A program made the translations under genes and the position numbers. Positions 10,101 through 18,438 of a stretch of 24,683 nucleotides of DNA are shown one piece after another. Origin of the DNA: Pleurobrachia bachei (Eukaryota > Ctenophora > Tentaculata > Cydippida > Pleurobrachiidae). Position 1 is the stretch's first letter; each line of letters opens with the position of its first letter. Location: NCBI GenBank assembly GCA_000695325.1, contig AVPN01000196.1, positions 48,948 to 73,630 on the forward strand, written 5' to 3'. Below the pieces are notes generated by a model, which saw nothing but the letters and a program-made list of their open reading frames with translations, was not told the DNA's origin and did no database searches.

Positions 10101-13100
10101 AGCAAGGGACCGTATTGAGCGCTATTATCGTTGCTTGTCACATCCAATAGTCGGACTGCCACATGGATCGAGAAATAGCCACGCTGACGTCGAAAAAAAA
10201 AGAAAAAAAAATGCTAATCACAAAGAGTGTGACATACACCCCCACTCATATAACAGCCCCACACATAACATTGTGTAACACACATAACATTGTGTAACAC
10301 ACGCACGTAGAAACTCGGCCATGTCTCCATCATCCCTGTCCCCCAGACACAAACACAACAAAACAGAGTAACCCCGTCTATCGGGGGTGTTTATCGTCTC
10401 ATCATTGTGGGCCAACAGCACCTCGCAGACATCTTTTGTTCCCCGCTCTGCTGTGTAGTGTAGCGCTGAGAGGGGAGGGCTTTTGAAAGACCTACTCTAA
10501 TTTGAGATTTCGAGAAAGATTAGTTCACTGCATTGCAGCGCTCCAAGCAACATTGGACACAATATAATCTGAGAGATCTAGTAATATTACCGGTGGATCC
10601 AGCATTGTCTGTGGCAGCCCAGTCAGCACCCAACTCCAACAGCACACTGACCACGTGGCTGTGTCCATGATACGCTCCCAGCATCAGAGCCGTCTTACCA
10701 CCTGGGACAGAGAGAGAGGGGAGAGAATATTATGACACTTTGATTTCTGGTTTTTTTTTATGCTCGGTATGTGAAAGAACCTCTTGAATATGCTAGTGGC
10801 AGGAACCGACCGAATCAAGTAAACAACCAATCATAACTCGTTATTTAGGTCACGTGACTGGTTACCAGCCAATCAGGGACCAGTATTCCCTGATTCGGTC
10901 GGTTGCTGGCTAGTAGAATGCCTTTTTGTAAAGGCCGAACTGCTTTTTGCGTACCTACACCACATACCTGGGTTCCGGTAGTGTATGTTTCCTCCATAGT
11001 CCACTAACATTCTGATAATACTGGGATATCCCCTGATAGCGGCACACATTATGGCACTGAGACCTGTTTTATCCGGGATATTCACCACCTGTGTAATATA
11101 TTATGCAATGGTTGTTTGGTTACCACGGCCTGGGGTATGTAATCCAAACCCCCTAAAGTTCTTTCGCCCCTTGTCCCTCATTTCCTCGAAACCGAATCGT
11201 ATACCCGATGCACTGACATCATTACCCGTGAAACCCGTCCCTCTTCAGCCCGTCCCTCTCATTACCTCGGGAGACATGGAGCAGATGTTCTTTACTTCAC
11301 TAGCACTATGATTCTCTATGGCAGATATCAGCCGCACGTCATGCTGTCCCGACTTACCTGTCCTGGATAGGGAAGTTGGTTGGTTGGAGCAGCTGGTGTT
11401 TTTTGCAGCCTTTGTTAGACCCCTCGCTGTCGACCATGAGAGATAGGGGAGGTGTTACTGGCCACCCAATTATACGAAGGAGTTTGAGGGACAAATGTGT
11501 GGTGGTGTAAAGTAGGATAAATTATGACTACAAATTTGCTTAATTTGAAAAAGGAATCGCAATATCATGAATAGTATATCTTACAACTGCATTTTTTCTC
11601 TCTAATAATCTCTATTTCTCTCAATCCCTCACTTGTCATGTTGTGCAATAAATGTTGCGTAGTACAATGTACATCACCACTGCACAGAGTTCTCAGTGAT
11701 CAGATTTCTTCACTAACCCACCTGCACCACTACACCGCTGCTTCACCCAGGCCCTCATCTCACTACTCCTACATAACAAAATAATGGGGTTCGCTAGAGA
11801 GAGAGTGGTCACACCAAACGGAAAACCAATAAAAGTGAACACTCTCCATCTCAGTTGACTTTTGGACAACTGGTTTAGGGTCAACAGAGGCTTCCCATAA
11901 GCAACAATAATGTTGCGAGCAAGAAAAGAAAAATTATAAGTTAACACAACTGTAGACACAAACAACATGATAGTGATAGTCTGAAGGCTCTGTTTAATAC
12001 GTTTCCTACTCTCACTCAACCCTTTCATCTTCGCCAGCACCACGCAATTGATCACTGTAATCACGATACCACCTCCAGCTAGCAACATGTACATTGCTCT
12101 CATTGTATTAGCAGAGACGTCACTGTATAGGTTGGTAGCTGCTGAAAAGACGAACTGAGATCGGGAATACCAAACTCCAGATTCCCCTTTGAAGATAACA
12201 CAGTGGTATGTCATGAGGAATAACACCACACACCACCCAAATGTAATCCCAAGGATAATCCTAGTTTTCCGTTCGCTGATCGGGTTGAAGGGGTAGGCGA
12301 GGGCTACCAATCGGTGTACAGCTATAACCGTAACTAGAACATTAGAGATGTTTAGAAAGAAGTTGCATGTCATTGAGGTTATCGTAGCGAGGATAAGGTT
12401 GGGTTTCTCAGCAAAAGAGGGTGAAAGGAAGGAGTAGGCTACAACAAGGGGGTGAACTAGGAGGACCATGAAGTCGGAGGCAGCGAGACAGGTGTAGAAC
12501 TCACTGGACTCCTGGAGAGAACAAGCATGGTGTTACAATTGTGGAAAAAAGAAGAGGGAAGAATATAATGTTGTGAAGGATGTATCTAACACTCAATTTT
12601 ATCTTGAATTTCCTCCGAATTTTCTGATTTAGTGATTTGTTGTTAGTACCAACCTGTGAGTTAGAAAGAAGCAGAAGACTATGGCGTTAGCGGGGGAGGA
12701 TAGGAGGGAGACGATGATTGCGTAGATTCCAAAACTGTAGTCAATCCACTGGTATCCCGGTAATGTTCCGTTATACAGGACAGCCATGATCACTAATTAA
12801 CTAATATTTAATTGGTTAATACTACTACATTGTTCAAAACAGAGAAGTAAAGCGTTTCAGCCAAAAGCCAAAGGAAATAGAATCTCAATAATTAACTCTC
12901 ACCACCCCTTAACCAACAACTGGAAACACCTGACTTCATGTTAGAGGCCAATTACACCTGACTGTATTTAAAGGGCATTAGTTTGTAACACACATGCTCT
13001 GATAAACTGAATTATAGGAGCAATCCCTCGGAAATTATACACGGATATGATGTTGTACACGAAGCTGTCATGTAATGTTTCCGGAGGCGCTCATAACTGC

Positions 13101-15233
13101 AAGGAGCTGAAGACAGCGGATTTTACAAAGCATTACAAATTGTAATTACAACGCCTCTTTGCCACGTACGAGGGGCCAATTAATTTACAAAAGGTTCACC
13201 ACCTAAGAATTAGTTGGGTAGCCGGGGATAGGGGTAACAACAGGTATACTACTTGGCAACATATTTTAATTGGATAGAGACAAGTAAAATGGAAAATAGC
13301 CAGGGCAGGTGAGTGGATACCGGAAGAGAGAAGCCCTACAGTATTTGACAAGTCTGAAGTAAAGAAAGTTTTCAAGAAAATACATAGTGGTAGATACGCC
13401 ACCGCTAAAAATCCATCCAGTGTAAATGTTAAAACACATGAATGGTGTGCGTCGGGCATCTGAGCAGTAAGCTTGTGTAATGTTTCTACTCCTTAGGCAA
13501 ACGCTGGTCTGTAGGCCAGCTTTTGTCTCAGAGATCTGAGACCCTGTTTGGAATTTTCAGTGTGATTAGGTCGGCGATGCTGTGGTGCCAAACAAAACAA
13601 ACTAGTCGTTGGATGCGAAATAAACTCTTTCCACTACTTGTCTGCTATAATTATTAAAGTACTCCTCTAAACTGTATAAACATATATATGTTTATACAGT
13701 TTAGAGGAGTACTTTAATAATTATTGTAGACAAGTGTTGGAAAGAGTTTATTTCGCATGGTCATCCTTCGGCCTCAGATCTGCAGATCTGAGGCCGAAGG
13801 ATGACCATCATCAAAGGCTTTTTCGCAGATCAAAGGCCTATTTATTGCTCTCCTCAGTGATGACTGATAATTTATAGCGCGAGGGAAGGATGCGTCTGGT
13901 GTAAGAAAACATGCCGCTAAGTTTTACAGATTCTGCCAGAACTAGCCTGGACAGTGACAAGTGATCTCTAGGCTTTTTAAATGTTGTGTTAGGTGTTGAT
14001 ATCAGGACACACGTGTTTCGTACAACTGTCGGCTAGGTTTCCTTTTTCAGTTTCGTTTTCGACCATGAAAGTTCGAAGTAATTGGAATCAACGACCGACG
14101 AAGGGCAAAACATGTTGGTTGTCATTCACTCAATAAATCGTTTAACCAAATCATGCAGCTGAACTTGATGAAAGTTTGAAGTGGTGTAAATGACTGGTAT
14201 CAACACAGCCCAGCCAAGAACATTCATCACAACAAATACCTAGCACCCTGTCAGAGCACCCTGTCAGAGCACCCTGTCAGAGCATTGGCCTGACAGCTAA
14301 CACCAGCTTTAAACTACCTGACTGTTATCTTGTGGCAGGAGGTGGAATCCTCGCAGGCAAAAGTATAGGTAGTGTTCGCCCTCAGTCCTGTTACCCTGCA
14401 ACTCCTCTTACCACCTGAGGGTAGAGTGTTTAAAACGCAGGAAATACTGGTCTCTGATTGGCTGATAACCAGTCACGTGATCTAAATAACGAGTTCTGAT
14501 TGGTTGTTTACTTGATTCGGTCGGATCATGTTAAAAATAAACACGTTTGATGAAAACTTGGTACAAAGCGGTTCAAGTGAAAAAGGGTCCATGAAAACTC
14601 TCTTAGCTGTCCTGCAGTACCTCTATAATGTAGGAGTCTGGTTGATGCCGTTGGGTCAAGTTCATATACCTCCACCAAACACCCCTTATTCCCCTTCTTA
14701 ACCACATTATTATTACCAGTACTCTCAACCTCAATGTCAATAACATGACTGTTGTTTATCCCAACAATACTGCATCCCTTGTCAATCTCATGGTTTGTCA
14801 TCCCAACAGCACTACATCCCCTCTCCATATCAACATCACTGTAAGTAACCTCAAGTAGTGGTATACCCGACTTGACGGTGGCGTCGTGGTCAGGTATGGT
14901 CCTGACCTCACGGGCATGAAACTCCTGAACAGAGACAGGGGTTACAAGTTGAACAGACAAGTAGTTGGTTACAATACAGATACTTCAAGTTTCAACAGAA
15001 AATGGGTTTCAAAGATTTAATTGGGAAATTGGCCGAAATTTTTCTTCAATTTCTAGAATATTTCTGGCTGCTTCCACAATTCTCTATGGATTGAGAAAGA
15101 AACTGTAATATATTATGTGCCTCGCTTCATTTTCAATAAGTGTGCGACTACTTAGCAGAGAGGGGCGTTGTCTCATTGAGCACATGAATATATTCACCTT
15201 GATCATAAGCAGCTTCGAAGCAGAGCAACAGAG

Positions 15234-15269
<36 letters not shown>

Positions 15270-17074
15270 CCTGATATTTATTGGCATTGGGGCATGGTTA
15301 CCATGGTTACCGTGCCACAGTCTCCTTCTCTCACTAAGAGCTGCAGAGAAGGAGGGGTATCATATCGCCTTACACTCTCTCACACACCGATTTTGCTTTC
15401 AGAACATTTATTTAGCTGGCAAGTCGATAACAGAGAAAGCAGTAAACCGAATTGTCAATGGGGACACGATACTGATATTCAAAAAGTAAGTTAACTTTAA
15501 GAGATATGAATCAACCCTAAATTCAATAATGATTAAATACCCTTTAGCTTTCAAACATCAATTTTCTCTCCCCAAAAAGCCCGTACCACTTCTATTCCAA
15601 AAACCACTACCAAATCCACCCAACCGATCCCAAACTCTCCCTACTCCTCTCCAGGTTCCAGTTGATACTAAAGCCCTTCTCTCTCCCCTCCAGGTCCCAG
15701 CTGATACTACACATATTACTGGAAGCTAAAGCCCAAAACAAGGATTTCAAAGTTATGGTGATGGATAGTCGACCTGACTTATCGGGTGTGTCCTCCTGTG
15801 AGAGATTAACTGCAGCAGGAATACCCTGCTCCTATGTCTACATCAACTCCTGCACTTACATCATGAAGAAGGTACATGTGGTAAACAACCAATCAGAACT
15901 CGTTATTATCCAGTGCACTGACCAATAGAGCCAATCAGGGAACAGTATTTCCTGATTTGGCCGGTTCATGGCAACAGATAACAGATAAGGCATATCGTTT
16001 AGACCTTTAGCTACACACTACAATCTACGCTCAACGTCCCCTATCGACCACGGAACGTGGGTTTTTTGAAAAGTGATTACTGATTAGGGCCTGTCAGAGC
16101 ATTGGCCTGACCCACTTCTCGCTTCTCTCAAATAAGCGAGAGAACTGTGGTCAGAGCATTGGCCTGACAGATTAGGACCTAATCTCTTTTCAAGAAGCTC
16201 ACGTATCTTTCTCAGTCCCATGCTCACTCGTTCCTCGCTATTCCTGCAGGTCACTAAAGTTATGTTGGCTGCGGATGCTCTGCTCGCTAACGGCTATGTG
16301 CTGGGTCCAGTTGGTACTGCTATGATGGGTCTGATAGCTAACACATACAACAAACCCGTGATTGTGTGTTGTGAAACGTACAAGTTCTGCGAGAGAGTCC
16401 AAACTGATTCCATTCTCTACAATGAGCTGGGTGAGTGAAGTAATCTGATAGAGCATGTTGGCCTGTTATAGGTCAATACATCAACATGATGCCCCATTAA
16501 GAAACCACTCAACCCTCTCCCACCCCTTACTCAACAAAACCAGCTTCTTATCGCATTCATATTTCATATCCCAATAGTAAATATAGAGCACACATTAGCA
16601 CCATTTTACAAGCAATAGAAAATCTGTAAATGTGCAATACTATTTCCTCAATGTGAAGTGTTCATGCAACAATAGAACAATCTGTGGAATTACAGCATGC
16701 GAATGAGTATTGAGTAAATAGTATATTGGAGCCGGTAGCGATATGCATGTCTGTATATTCATACCTGAAATCACATAGCCATATATTATAATAGTCAACC
16801 CTCCCCCTCCCCTTTGCACCTCCCCCCTCTATTTCACACTCCCCTTTCTAACCTCCCCTCCTCTATTTCAGCTGACCCAGACAGCATGCTGAAGACCCTA
16901 AACGCTGAGGAATCACCAGTAGCGGGCTGGAGGGAAAGTCCCAATACGAGACTTGTGAACCTCGTCTATGATACTACACCACCCGCTCTGGTTTCTATTG
17001 TGATAACAGAGATTGCAGAGTTACCCTGTTCCAGTGCCCCCGTTGTGCTGAGAAGAGGGGCTGTCAAGATGTGA
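7139..17074 (+). CDS. EIF2B4: Translation initiation factor eIF-2B subunit delta (445 aa, 10 exons)
   Basis: Regulatory-side subunit of the eIF2B decamer, the guanine nucleotide exchange factor for eIF2 in the cytoplasm. Exons: 7139-7229, 7377-7514, 7865-7988, 8429-8486, 8560-8693, 9208-9355, 15403-15485, 15694-15871, 16250-16430, 16872-17074; all joins keep frame (1,338 nt). Seen: basic, Gln-rich N-terminus with [19 protein letters not shown]; then the eIF2B alpha/beta/delta Rossmann-like domain, including [57 protein letters not shown] and the ending [12 protein letters not shown], all close to animal EIF2B4. Somewhat shorter than the human protein (523 aa) because of a short N-terminus. 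Intron 6 (9356-15402) carries three antisense genes. Exon 10 is duplicated downstream. AATAAA lies at 17240. Confidence 0.94.
7526..7756. mobile_element. MITE-like element in EIF2B4 intron 2
   Basis: Terminal inverted repeat of 15 bp, ttttcggagcgtgct (7526-7540) against agcacgctccgaaaa (7742-7756). The element is 231 bp with no coding capacity and has internal copies of cgtgctcgagca, including the palindrome gtgctcgagcac. The left end sits 10 bp inside the intron, next to the donor. Confidence 0.6.
7989..8428 (+). other. EIF2B4 intron 3, CpG-rich middle
   Basis: 440-bp intron. The part from about 8070 to 8300 is richer in CpG than its surroundings (gcgcg runs at 8155 and 8185) and may be an old repeat. 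I see no gene or terminal repeats in it. Confidence 0.4.
8810..8815 (-). terminator. Pol III terminator of tRNA-Thr
   Basis: Six T on the minus strand, 9 nt after the tRNA discriminator base. Confidence 0.75.
8825..8896 (-). tRNA. tRNA-Thr (anticodon CGU)
   Basis: Minus strand. Full cloverleaf in 72 nt: acceptor GCCACCG pairs perfectly with CGGTGGC, discriminator U; D arm GCTCAGTGGCAGAGC; anticodon stem CTGCT/AGCAG with loop CTCGTAA, so anticodon CGU reading ACG (Thr); T arm with GTTCGAA. The A box TAGCTCAGTGG fits the Pol III consensus. No intron. It lies antisense inside EIF2B4 intron 5. Confidence 0.95.
9042..9207 (+). repeat. Repeated copies of the exon-6 acceptor region
   Basis: The word ggtacctctcc occurs at 9042, 9083, 9118 and at the real EIF2B4 exon-6 border (9207-9217), three of them preceded by a cag. 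aacacaacttcc also precedes two of the copies (9061, 9193). The upstream copies are potential decoy 3' splice sites. Confidence 0.8.
9399..9430 (+). repeat. Second copy of the exon-6 donor region
   Basis: ttcttcaaagag|gtgagggtcttagaac at 9399-9426 repeats the true exon-6 donor region tttctttaaagag|gtgagagtctcagaac ending near 9371. A second GTGAG donor is therefore available 55 nt downstream; using it would shift the frame. Confidence 0.75.
9479..11437 (-). CDS. Ankyrin-repeat protein (235 aa) nested in EIF2B4 intron 6
   Basis: Seven exons on the minus strand: 11437-11358, 11305-11266, 11088-10968, 10701-10591, 10465-10307, 9813-9729, 9590-9479. All phases agree and the sum is 708 nt. About 40 leader residues ([15 protein letters not shown]) come first. 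Ankyrin repeats follow, with recognisable cores [60 protein letters not shown], a diverged [41 protein letters not shown], and a final half-repeat [13 protein letters not shown] with an acidic tail SESEDLF. Ankyrin repeats are protein-binding scaffolds; the partner is unknown. Borders of the 10307 donor are the least certain. A MITE sits in one intron. Confidence 0.8.
10259..10302. repeat. Short tandem repeat, two copies of cacacataacattgtgtaa
   Basis: Two adjacent copies of an about 20-bp unit, just beyond the donor of ankyrin-gene exon 5. Confidence 0.7.
10804..10904. mobile_element. MITE family 1, complete copy
   Basis: 101 bp with 14-bp terminal inverted repeats, aaccgaccgaatca against tgattcggtcggtt, and a palindromic gtcacgtgac core. 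Weaker inverted similarity extends a few bases beyond the ends; no clear target-site duplication. Related copies at 14441, 15880, 17098 and 18282. Confidence 0.75.
11693..12787 (-). CDS. Class A-like G-protein-coupled receptor (318 aa)
   Basis: Two minus-strand exons, 12787-12650 and 12511-11693, nested in EIF2B4 intron 6. N-terminus [11 protein letters not shown] has one N-glycosylation site; TM1 ends [12 protein letters not shown] (Asn1.50); TM2 carries LAASD (Asp59 = 2.50); TM3 ends [12 protein letters not shown], so the DRY motif is replaced by VHR; TM7 has [10 protein letters not shown], an NPxxY variant without Tyr. Seven hydrophobic segments are visible. The position expected for Cys3.25 is Ala, so the usual TM3-ECL2 disulfide seems absent. 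Ligand unknown. The first donor is ambiguous: 12649 (GTACTA) keeps phase and gives normal TM1-TM2 spacing; 12653 (GTTGGT) is possible with another acceptor. Confidence 0.85.
12788..13612. other. No gene recognised
   Basis: Region upstream of the receptor gene. An 87-codon open frame at 13196-13459 (-) is hydrophobic but has no start context, splice sites or family resemblance I can see. Confidence 0.5.
13613..13758. repeat. 146-bp near-perfect palindrome
   Basis: Arms of 73 bp with four mismatched positions and no spacer, centred at 13685/13686 in aaacatatatatgttt. Ends atgcgaaataaac and gtttatttcgcat. It could extrude as a cruciform or form a long RNA hairpin. It overlaps the next palindrome by two bases. 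Confidence 0.93.
13757..13808. repeat. 52-bp perfect palindrome
   Basis: Arms of 26 bp, no mismatch and no spacer, centred at 13782/13783 (cagatctgcagatctg). Directly abuts the 146-bp palindrome and lies 29 bp downstream of the stop codon of the FN3-like gene (13838). Confidence 0.95.
13838..14924 (-). CDS. Probable fibronectin type III-like protein, 5' end not found
   Basis: Three minus-strand exons that join in phase: 14924-14621 (acceptor gttcag, donor GTACTG), 14414-14318 (acceptor ctcag, donor GTAGTT) and 13946-13838 (acceptor tccag, stop TAG). The join of exons 1 and 2 reads [46 protein letters not shown], which resembles the second half of an FN3 domain (strand C, then the L.a.T.Y.f signature). 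The third exon ends VITEESNK with AATAAA overlapping the stop. No start codon or signal peptide was found, so the gene is partial; more exons should lie to the right. Nested antisense in EIF2B4 intron 6. The family call is inference. Confidence 0.45.
14243..14281. repeat. 13-bp tandem repeat, three copies
   Basis: gcaccctgtcaga repeated three times, running straight into the dispersed motif tgtcagagcattggcctgaca. Confidence 0.9.
14275..14295. repeat. Dispersed motif tgtcagagcattggcctgaca
   Basis: About 20-bp word with self-complementary ends (tgtcag/ctgaca). It recurs at 16092-16111 and 16150-16169, and in diverged form at 20421-20438 and 20546-20565. Confidence 0.75.
14441..14524. mobile_element. 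MITE family 1, second copy (inverted, one end lost)
   Basis: Reverse orientation to 10804-10904; keeps agtcacgtga and the ttgattcggtcgg end. Inside an intron of the FN3-like gene. Confidence 0.7.
14925..15402 (+). other. End of EIF2B4 intron 6, no gene recognised
   Basis: Contains a (CT)n microsatellite at 15236-15265. Upstream exons of the FN3-like gene may hide here, but none could be supported. Confidence 0.4.
15236..15265. repeat. (CT)n microsatellite
   Basis: 30 bp of uninterrupted tc/ct dinucleotides. Confidence 0.97.
15880..15966. mobile_element. MITE family 1, third copy
   Basis: Same orientation as 10804-10904, starting right after the EIF2B4 exon-8 donor; contains ccaatcagggaacagtattt and ends tttggccggtt. 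Confidence 0.65.
16092..16169. repeat. Pair of tcagagcattggcctgac motifs around a small hairpin
   Basis: Two direct copies of the dispersed motif (16092-16111, 16150-16169) flank a stem made of ttctcgctt and aagcgagagaa. Inside EIF2B4 intron 8. Confidence 0.6.
16687..16794 (+). other. 50-8-50 block, partner of a non-reversed complement
   Basis: In EIF2B4 intron 9. Two 50-bp arms (16687-16736, starts gaattacagc; 16745-16794, starts gcatgtctgt) around the core agcgatat (16737-16744). In the other duplication copy each arm is replaced by its base-by-base complement in the same direction, while the core is unchanged. All 100 arm positions obey the rule. Arms are 66% A+T. Confidence 0.97.
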
Positions 17075-17097
17075 GAGGGACAATGATATTGATCACG

Positions 17098-17149
17098 AAC
17101 CAGGCTGATAACCAGTCAGGTGACCTAAATAACAAGTTCTGATTGGTCA
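17098..17149. mobile_element. MITE family 1, partial copy
   Basis: Internal part only (gctgataaccagtcaggtgacctaaa, given in pieces: gctgataaccagtc, aggtgacct). It forms part of the EIF2B4 3'UTR; duplicated at 18282-18333. Confidence 0.6.
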
Positions 17150-17239
17150 TAATATTGAAAGAGAGTTTGAAGCTGTTTTGATTCTTTTGATTTCCTTCCC
17201 ACAAAATCAGAAACAATTTTTAATTTTCACAAATCTCAA

Positions 17240-17245
17240 AATAAA
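17240..17245 (+). terminator. Poly(A) signal AATAAA of EIF2B4
   Basis: 165 nt after the EIF2B4 stop and 9 bp before the (duplicated) stop codon of the opposing gene; copy at 18424-18429. Confidence 0.55.
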
Positions 17246-17254
17246 CAAATCAAT

Positions 17255-17510
17255 TCAAAGATAAGCCACGACAGTCAGATCCACATGCTCCTGATCACGG
17301 CCCAAACTAGACGAAGTAGTAGAAGAGCTGCTGCTGGATTCCAGAGAGTTCAATGACGTCACTAAGGGCACGTCACCATGGGAACGAGCCAGTCTCCTAG
17401 GACTCCTATCCTCATCAGTCTGCATCAGATTATCATCACCCTCACTCAGGTCAAACACAAGGCGGGGTATATCCAGGGGTCGGCGGATCATAGTAGGCAT
17501 CCTGACACGG
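17255..17510 (-). pseudogene. 3' fragment of the myristoylated-protein gene
   Basis: Last 85 or so codons of the 18439-19113 gene, identical, cut off at the duplication junction (17510/17511). It has no start of its own that would make a credible gene. Confidence 0.9.
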
Positions 17511-18258
17511 GGGTCTGATAGCTAACACATACAACAAACCCGTGATTGTGTGTTGTGAAACGTACAAGTTCTGCGAGAGAGTCCAAACTGATTCCATTCT
17601 CTACAATGAGCTGGGTGAGTGAAGTAATCTGATAGAGCATGTTGGCCTGTTATAGGTCAATACATCAACATGATGCCCCATTAAGAAACCACTCAACCCT
17701 CTCCCACCCCTTACTCAACAAAACCAGCTTCTTATCGCATTCATATTTCATATCCCAATAGTAAATATAGAGCACACATTAGCACCATTTTACAAGCAAT
17801 AGAAAATCTGTAAATGTGCAATACTATTTCCTCAATGTGAAGTGTTCATGCAACAATAGAACAATCTGTGCTTAATGTCGTACGCTTACTCATAACTCAT
17901 TTATCATATAACCTCGGCCAAGCGATATCGTACAGACATATAAGTATGGACTTTAGTGTATCGGTATATAATATTATCTCAACCCTCCCCCTCCCCTTTG
18001 CACCTCCCCCCTCTATTTCACACTCCCCTTTCTAACCTCCCCTCCTCTATTTCAGCTGACCCAGACAGCATGCTGAAGACCCTAAACGCTGAGGAATCAC
18101 CAGTAGCGGGCTGGAGGGAAAGTCCCAATACGAGACTTGTGAACCTCGTCTATGATACTACACCACCCGCTCTGGTTTCTATTGTGATAACAGAGATTGC
18201 AGAGTTACCCTGTTCCAGTGCCCCCGTTGTGCTGAGAAGAGGGGCTGTCAAGATGTGA
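17511..18258 (+). pseudogene. 3' fragment of EIF2B4 (part of exon 9 and exon 10)
   Basis: 17511-17614 is the last 104 bp of exon 9, with its GTGAGT donor; 18056-18258 is exon 10 with its acceptor and stop, both identical to the intact exons. No 5' part, so a fragment; it could be used as an alternative last exon in the same frame. Confidence 0.9.
17871..17978 (+). other. 50-8-50 block, non-reversed complement of 16687-16794
   Basis: Arms 17871-17920 (starts cttaatgtcg) and 17929-17978 (starts cgtacagaca) are the plain complement, read in the same direction, of the arms at 16687 and 16745; core agcgatat at 17921-17928 is not complemented. The flanks match the other copy exactly on both sides. 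Confidence 0.97.
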
Positions 18259-18438
18259 GAGGGACAATGATATTGATCACGAACCAGGCTGATAACCAGT
18301 CAGGTGACCTAAATAACAAGTTCTGATTGGTCATAATATTGAAAGAGAGTTTGAAGCTGTTTTGATTCTTTTGATTTCCTTCCCACAAAATCAGAAACAA
18401 TTTTTAATTTTCACAAATCTCAAAATAAACAAATCAAT

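Larger units (their letters stand above)
16327..17510 (+). repeat. Tandem duplication unit 1 (1,184 bp)
   Basis: Runs from inside EIF2B4 exon 9 through intron 9 and exon 10 into the 3' end of the convergent gene. Identical by eye to 17511-18694 except for 16687-16794. Confidence 0.95.

Noticed and set aside
13196-13459. Hydrophobic 87-codon frame on the minus strand
   Set aside because: No splice sites, no start context and no family resemblance; frame openness alone is not enough.
14243-14281. CRISPR-like array
   Set aside because: Three adjoining 13-mers without spacers in an animal genome; a simple tandem repeat.
16687-16794. A lox-like recombination site (arms around an 8-bp core)
   Set aside because: The two arms are not inverted repeats of each other in either copy, so it does not have the layout of a tyrosine-recombinase site. 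The 8-bp core length may be a coincidence.
16687-17978. Ordinary local inversion between duplicates
   Set aside because: An inversion would show the reverse complement. The arms match only as a same-direction complement, in the same order.
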